64,000 nt of DNA, from NCBI GenBank assembly GCA_034769895.1, contig CM068367.1, positions 89,277,399-89,341,398 on the forward strand, given 5' to 3'. Positions 59,701-64,000 of this stretch are shown here, piece after piece. The DNA is from Magicicada septendecula. Taxonomy: Eukaryota > Arthropoda > Insecta > Hemiptera > Cicadidae. Numbering within the stretch: the stretch's first letter is position 1; every line of letters begins with the position of its first letter. Made by a program: the position numbers and the translations under genes. The notes beneath the pieces were generated by a model. It saw nothing but the letters and a program-made list of their open reading frames with translations. It had not been told where the DNA came from and did no database searches.

Positions 59701-62535
59701 AGAAATAAATGGAAGTTGAACTAGTGAAAGTGATTTATCCTAGAGTGATATAATACAAGAGAAACACTAAGTAAAATATAATGAACACTAAATAATTTAA
59801 GAAAGTGAGGAATAAATAAAAACATTGTCTGTAATAAAAATAGTAAAAGTAGAGAAGGCTAAGAGAAAGACTTAGTAAAATAACCTATGTTTAAGTTTTA
59901 AGAGTGAACAATAACATTTAACAAAGTTACAATGAATAATATTTAGAATAGAACATTGATTCAGTAAATAATGAACACTAAGGAGTGATATTAACTGTGA
60001 TGACTATGAAATAATATTGTTATAAACTTAAGAATGTATTGTAAAGTTTAAAGGTGTGAATCACAAGGAAAAGTAATAAGATGATGTTAACATGGAAGGG
60101 AGAGCAAAGAGCCTTAGAAAATAAGTAGGGTATGTATTAACATTAAGTAAATACCCATGTTATAAGGGAAGTTTAATGAAAAAAGTTCAATAGAGGTGAG
60201 ATTGTTTAGCACCCGAACAATAAATAAGGAATAATGAATTGCACTCACATATTAAATAATCAGTGTTGATGAATTGTATAAACAATTGTTTATGAATAGA
60301 AGATGGATGGGGTAAATATCCCAAACATAAACCTAAATGTTATATGTTATATTAGAAATAAATAGTAATTAATAGCCATGTTATTGACCGTGGCAGAGTT
60401 CTTAAAATAAGGAAAGAAAACAAGGTTTGAGTTATAGGGAAGAAAACTGTTAGTAAATAATTAGCAAGTAATATTGAATAACACAGTTGTTACATACAAA
60501 GATCACAATAAGACTAAATTAAAACACCTCCAGAGACATTAAACCTAATTATAAAAGCAAAATAACGATTTAGGACTAAATGAAATATATTGTGTATGAA
60601 GCCATAAAAAAACAGTAATGGCTACTTAGATGTGAAACAGGCCTAACGGTCAAACATAAACAATTACTGATTGTATAAAAATCACCATGTAATGGACAAA
60701 TCCAAGGTGACTAATTCACCAAGGATGAATGGTAATTATTAGTAAAAACAAAATATTAAATTAAGGAATTATATAAACAGAGAAATGTAATTAGTAAGTA
60801 TGAAATTAATTGTAAACTTAGAAAACTTGAAAAAACCCAATATTGTGGGATACCAAAATAATCTTTGTGAGAAAATACAAATGACAGTGCAAATAGATAA
60901 TAACTAAGAAGGAAGATAAGAGGAGGAAGGAAGTCAGAAGATATAGGAAGATTTGAAAGAAATTCAAATATTGATAACAATGTATTCATGTCCAGCTCGC
61001 CCAATTAGAATAATGATGTAACAATGGAAACAACGGTTTGACGAGGTAATTACCGTTGAATACAATTACTGAGAAAGTGACGCTCACGATAACCAGAAGC
61101 GAGAATTCAGTACAACACATTTTCATATTTAAAATACTTTAAAAGTAAAATAATGTACAGAAATTGATCGAAAAGGAGTCTGATGAATGCTGAACACCAT
61201 TACCTGATGAAGAAGATGTTTAATTGAAGACGAAGTGTATAAATAAATCCAAACAACTTTGAAACAGATGCCGAAGCCCGAAATAAAGGACAAATGAATT
61301 ATATTGCTACCACAAGCCTTCCTTCCCGACCTACAGAGTGATTACGTACTACAGCGTTGTTAAGTATCAATTAAATTATTTCAACTTCCATAAATAAACA
61401 CACTTTGAATATTTCTCAATATATGTTGAATACCACTGAATCACTTACCTCATATTTATGTACAACTTTTAAACCACTTGTACGACACTTAAACAAACCA
61501 ATTATCATTACACATTACCATACTTAAGAAAAAACATTGTAAGGTTGTGTATTTTTAATATTGTAATTGGATCTGAGCCTTTTAACGTGATCAAGAGCCC
61601 ACAACCGTCGAACGTAAAATTTGTTGATCGGCGTCATAGCACGCCATGCTGTATGTTATTTTGCATTCAAAATCGATTGGTTAGACCTTGAGTAGAGTCT
61701 TATAAAGAATTAACCGGTGTAGAATTGTACAAAAAATTAATTACAACTTGTGTCTATAAAATATTAACTTCAAATTAATAATAAATCTATACTGTGTATG
61801 TTAAATTGTTTTTTATTTTTATTAGAAAAGTGTATGTTTAAAACTATAATGTATAGTGAATGTCTCTGATGTGACACCTAGCGTGCCAGCAGCGAATGCT
61901 ATAACTGCTAACTCGATTAACAAAAGTCGAGAAAAGGCGGGACGAATTGAATTCGTCACATCGTTCAAATAAAACATTGATAAGGAGACAATTTTAATTG
62001 TTTTACATAAACAATTTGGCACCACCCGGGGATTATCCACTACGTTTGAACCTCAGATCGGGAACCACGGTACCTGGTTATCCGTACGTTCGTTACGGAC
62101 CCAAACATCGTGAGTTACACCGCCATGCGAGGACGAAGTGGTAAGAAACACAGACACAATTTACACTCAGACACACTGTTACATTTACAGAGGAACCAGT
62201 AAGAAGATGACACAACGGCGTTTGGTTATAATATAAGTATCGTTAAGAAATATGTGCTTTGTTTTCGAGTATGAAAATGTTATGTATCTGCTTTAACTTA
62301 ATGTATATACAATGTAATGTATCTACATATGTATCCAATCTTAATAAAGTGTTCAAAGTGTTATGGTACCAGAATTTTTAACAGTTCCATGTTTCAGCCT
62401 CCAGTTCCACTAAAACCATGGACTGGTGTATATGATGCTACCAAAGATGGAGCTGCTTGTTTGCAGCCGTACCCTGAAGTACTTGGTGGTAATGTTTCTG
62501 AAGACTGCCTGTTCCTTAATATATACACTAAAGAG
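44143..62535 (+). CDS. Carboxylesterase gene 2, 5' portion (two exons in window)
   Basis: Exon 1 is 44143-44367 and exon 2 is 62398-62535, both phase 0 at the junction; later exons lie beyond the right edge. The first 121 residues are visible. ATG 44143 (or 44164) opens directly before a hydrophobic signal-peptide core (HTLLIFLLNCVAYG). An in-frame upstream ATG at 44035 would put 36 polar residues ahead of that core, so I prefer 44143. The mature protein begins around YSEDTDPPPLVQTAQG and contains VRYAEPATGENRF, the family's standard N-terminal signature. Exon 2 is paralogous to gene 1 exon 2916-3050, supporting a tandem duplication in the same orientation. No catalytic residues are in the visible part. 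Confidence 0.85.
44709..45305. repeat. Dispersed repeat, possible MITE; includes copy 2 of the 2270 repeat
   Basis: The right half (45030-45305) matches 2270-2580. The left boundary may be aatgagcgagtgcagaactc at 44710 and the right boundary gagaactcggttctctcatt. Both are self-complementary in part and roughly inverted to each other (aatgag...gaactc). A GATA run lies at 45242-45258. Class uncertain. Confidence 0.4.
45365..46015 (+). pseudogene. Non-LTR retrotransposon RT C-terminal remnant
   Basis: Open from about 45370 to the stop at 45790: RIHKMERAYGITKDIYNKK, KIRHYSTVVKPECLYASECL, LEILERQIIRKILGPRKT and RRLLFFGHLYRMDNNRLTKQ. This is the RT-connection and C-terminal segment (YG-E-W ... R-I-L-G ... 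GH--RM) of arthropod LINEs, a different lineage from the 29185 copy. After a stop it continues as lysine-rich remnant to about 46015. The upstream RT is missing. Confidence 0.65.
46990..47590. repeat. GC-rich repeat-like block, unclassified
   Basis: About 600 bp with GC well above its surroundings (cttcgcccaacccccaactt, gatgaggccccgggcttgg) and no sustained ORF. It looks like the untranslated end of a retrotransposon or a SINE-like unit, but nothing in the window matches it, so class and strand are not assigned. Confidence 0.35.
47696..50696 (+). repeat. LTR A of element II
   Basis: About 3.0 kb, TATAAC...TTTACA. Near its 3' end it holds two primer-site-like relics: TTGGCGCCACCGGGAT (50428) and TTTTACAAATTGACGC (50631). 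A consensus splice donor AACAG|GTAAGA is at about 50465. The exact left boundary is set by comparison with copies B and C. Confidence 0.85.
50700..50716 (+). promoter_or_regulatory. Primer-binding-like site, element II
   Basis: TGGCGACCAACCGGTGG three bases after LTR A. It shares TGGCGACC with element I. Confidence 0.5.
50771..52581 (+). CDS. gag of LTR element II, split by one frame change
   Basis: Two frames overlap at 51103-51133. The first (50771-51133, 120 residues) is acidic and coiled-coil-like (LSKKLAKEKEMEE; LDKNEESLKQMKKETNENF). The second (to 52581) continues the coiled coil (EKLEKTNETVSEVREEAINK). It then has a retrotransposon capsid-like region around residues 155-320 of that frame (HNPMEFLKRVEEL, WWTATRPDIQSIQEFKTQF, LTSYFLGKICMARSLEPRIP). 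It ends in a long Asn/Gln/Arg-rich tail that could bind RNA; no CCHC knuckle is present. The frame change is at a run of seven A (51101-51107), consistent with either a one-base loss or a -1 slip. About 600 residues in total; it would form the particle shell. No pol frame follows. Confidence 0.75.
52582..53737 (+). other. Non-coding interior of element II
   Basis: A-rich, stop-dense in the sense frames, with an ATT run at 53363-53380. It ends in a purine-rich stretch (ttttggtggaaggg, 53720-53733) just before LTR B, the probable polypurine tract. Confidence 0.7.
53738..55616 (+). repeat. LTR B of element II, 3'-truncated
   Basis: Matches LTR A 47696-49575, then stops at accgagatcgag. The lost part is the last 1.1 kb of the LTR. 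Confidence 0.88.
55632..56078 (+). repeat. Second copy of element II 3' interior
   Basis: Matches 53292-53737 with a few substitutions. Joined to LTR B through a short segment containing gagatat twice (55615-55635). Confidence 0.88.
56079..59078 (+). repeat. LTR C of element II
   Basis: Full 3.0-kb LTR, near-identical to LTR A including the two internal primer-site relics. Ends TTTACA and then (AT)n at 59079-59104. Confidence 0.88.
59108..62200 (+). repeat. Older, diverged LTR related to element II
   Basis: Starts TATAACGTGCCAAATTCAGA, parallel to the TATAACATTGCC start of element II. It keeps scattered matches: ccaaccccagagattggcca (59311), tgtgggataccaaa (60844), gacgct(c/t) near 61080, tttggcaccaccc (62015), tggttatccgtacgttcg (62073). 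The 3' boundary is uncertain (62190-62230) and no interior follows, so it is probably a solo LTR. Confidence 0.65.
62398..62535 (+). CDS. Gene 2 exon 2
   Basis: Acceptor tttcag before 62398, donor gtaaat at 62536; 46 codons, phase 0 at both ends. It starts PPVPLKPWTG and ends SEDCLFLNIYTKE with the two conserved cysteines. No third exon (the oxyanion HPGGY or HGGG segment) is found in the remaining 1.46 kb. Confidence 0.9.
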
Positions 62536-64000
62536 GTAAATGTTTATTTCATACTTACTACAGAATTATTAATACTTACTACTAGTGTATTAAAATACGT
62601 AAGAATACTTTTGAAGATTAACGTTTTTGGTTAGTTTGCCAACATGATACTCTGGCAGCAAAACCAAAAGATAGCCTGAAAATTAAAAACACTACTAATA
62701 ACAATCTTTCTACAACTATTTCTTTTATGAATTTGCTAACTGCTATAATTTTTATTGTTCGACTAAGCTTTTCGTCATCACTGACATCATCAGGTCTTCA
62801 ACAACACGTCAGGTCTTTCTACAACTGTTTCCTGCTGACTTATTTTATTTCAAATAGCATGTCTTTACTAAGGAAATTAAAAGAAGATTAGCTGTAGCCA
62901 AAGCAGAAATATAGAAAGACTACATCATTTCAAAGACAGAAAAAGTAATACTGCCTTAAATTTTGGTATTCCCAACCAGTCACCATACATATGAGATGAA
63001 CAGATTGTAAAAGTATCAAACTGTGGGTATAAAAGTGTGTTCTTGGAGTTTCATGGAGTGTTCACAAGAGGTGTTTTCTAATGGCATGGAGAGGAAGACT
63101 TACAGAAGTCATGGAACATACTTATTCCTACATGAATCAATACAGTTGTCTCAGAATAGAAGGTTTCGGGAAAAGCAAATAGTACGGAAACTTATTAACA
63201 CCTCCAAATCTTAACAAAGATAAAATGATAAAGGAAGAAGAAGGATACCTATTTCTTTTTGTTTGATTCGCTAATCTGTGACCTTCAAAACATCAAAAAC
63301 ATTCATTTCCGAGGTTTCAATATTTTTTAGATATTTTAATATCAAACCTAAAGTATTGCTGCCATACAGCAAAACAGCAAAGCAATCGCATTGTACAGTG
63401 TGAGTTAAAGCATCCTTTTAAGCTGGCCCATATTTCTCAAATATATCTATTAACCACAAATTGCATTGACCTAATTTTCTTGTATTGTATACATTTTCTT
63501 TTTCTTTATTAACAGTGTTGCACATCCACAGCTTTTTATGTGCTACACTAAAAATGAAGTAGGGTACACACATTTTTGTAAAAATACAGTTGCTATTGCT
63601 ACCAATAAGACTCCATCATGCAGCGCCTCTCACACTCAAGCTTCCATCTTCTCTTCTATACTCCCTATCACCTCTTGGATGCACCTATCACTCCATCATA
63701 CCAGAAGAATCGAGGTACATTCTCTATTGGTTTGGTATTTAGTGTCATATTTTAGACTGTCATCTGTCATTTGGAATCCTTTATAAGTGCCCCTGCCAAC
63801 TCAAAAACTAACCCTCAGATGTGTCAAGAATAAAAAAGTGATGAAATTTTGTGATTTATAGCGAGATATGTAGGAGGTTTTAGAAACATAATGGCTTTTA
63901 TCTACTTGTCTGTATACAGATACATATTAGGAAAAAGGAGAAAATTGTGAATAGTAGTTTAAAATTGTATCACCATTTTGGTGATAAGAAAACTATTTGA
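62536..64000 (+). other. Gene 2 intron 2 (partial)
   Basis: No third exon is visible. Contains the minus-strand hammerhead at 62761-62796; the rest is AT-rich and unassigned. Confidence 0.7.
62761..62796 (-). ncRNA. Hammerhead ribozyme, type I, third sequence family
   Basis: On the minus strand: GAC (62796-62794), box CUGAUGA (62793-62787), one extra U, stem II GUCA/UGAC with a GUGA tetraloop (62785-62774), GAAA (62773-62770), self-complementary AGCU (62769-62766), UA, then GUC (62763-62761). The inner stem I is only 3 bp but may extend through an internal loop (GUU with AAU). All core residues are present. Antisense to gene 2. Confidence 0.55.

Larger units (their letters stand above)
44368..62397 (+). 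other. Gene 2 intron 1 (18 kb)
   Basis: Holds a dispersed repeat (45030-45305), a LINE remnant (45365-46015), a GC-rich repeat-like block (46990-47590), LTR element II (47696-59078) and an older LTR (59108 to about 62200). Positions 44400-44700 and 46020-46980 are AT-rich and unassigned, apart from a short CA run at 46368-46388. Confidence 0.7.

Noticed and set aside
63023-63214. Possible third exon of gene 2
   Set aside because: No oxyanion-hole motif, no correct splice phase and no similarity to the gene 1 exon at 3252.

Overview
The window is eukaryotic, AT-rich, intron-rich and full of repeats. It fits an insect with a large genome, probably hemimetabolous; the species cannot be fixed from the sequence. 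Two carboxylesterase (alpha/beta-hydrolase, COesterase) genes lie in tandem on the + strand. Gene 1 enters already inside its first intron. It contributes nine coding exons between 2916 and 38179, giving 488 residues with a complete Ser-Glu-His triad. Gene 2 starts with a signal-peptide exon near 44143, has an 18 kb first intron and a second exon at 62398-62535, and runs off the right edge. The exons follow GT-AG rules and the phases agree at every junction. By motif they resemble the insect venom-carboxylesterase-6 / esterase FE4-like group.

Almost everything else is mobile DNA. Gene 1 introns hold a degenerate DNA transposon with 17-bp inverted ends (3571-5352), several mariner remnants, a ~150-165 bp minisatellite (8160-8958), a long-arm foldback element (10744-11414), Penelope-like element (PLE) fragments and a LINE fragment. 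They also hold a pogo/Tigger transposon (17745-26950), split by a recent gag-only LTR retroelement (17996-24892). The 6 kb intergenic region holds two more mariner copies and a second PLE family. Gene 2 intron 1 holds LINE debris and a second, unrelated-looking gag-only LTR retroelement with 3-kb LTRs. That element is rearranged into a partial tandem (47696-59078) and lies beside an older diverged LTR (59108 to about 62200).

The most notable signal is a set of hammerhead self-cleaving ribozyme motifs, found by reading for secondary structure. PLE family 1 carries a type-I hammerhead whose conserved box contains the UGA stop codon of the endonuclease ORF; stem I is maintained by compensatory change between copies. 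Three further, sequence-unrelated hammerheads lie at 28091-28173 (complete type III, inside an 81-bp-arm inverted repeat), 43897-43942 (about 200 bp before the gene 2 start codon) and 62761-62796 (minus strand). Two of the intact ones are in gene 1 introns in the sense of the host transcript.

The two esterase genes presumably make secreted hydrolases; no operon-like or direct functional link to the mobile elements is visible. No rRNA, tRNA or CRISPR was seen.
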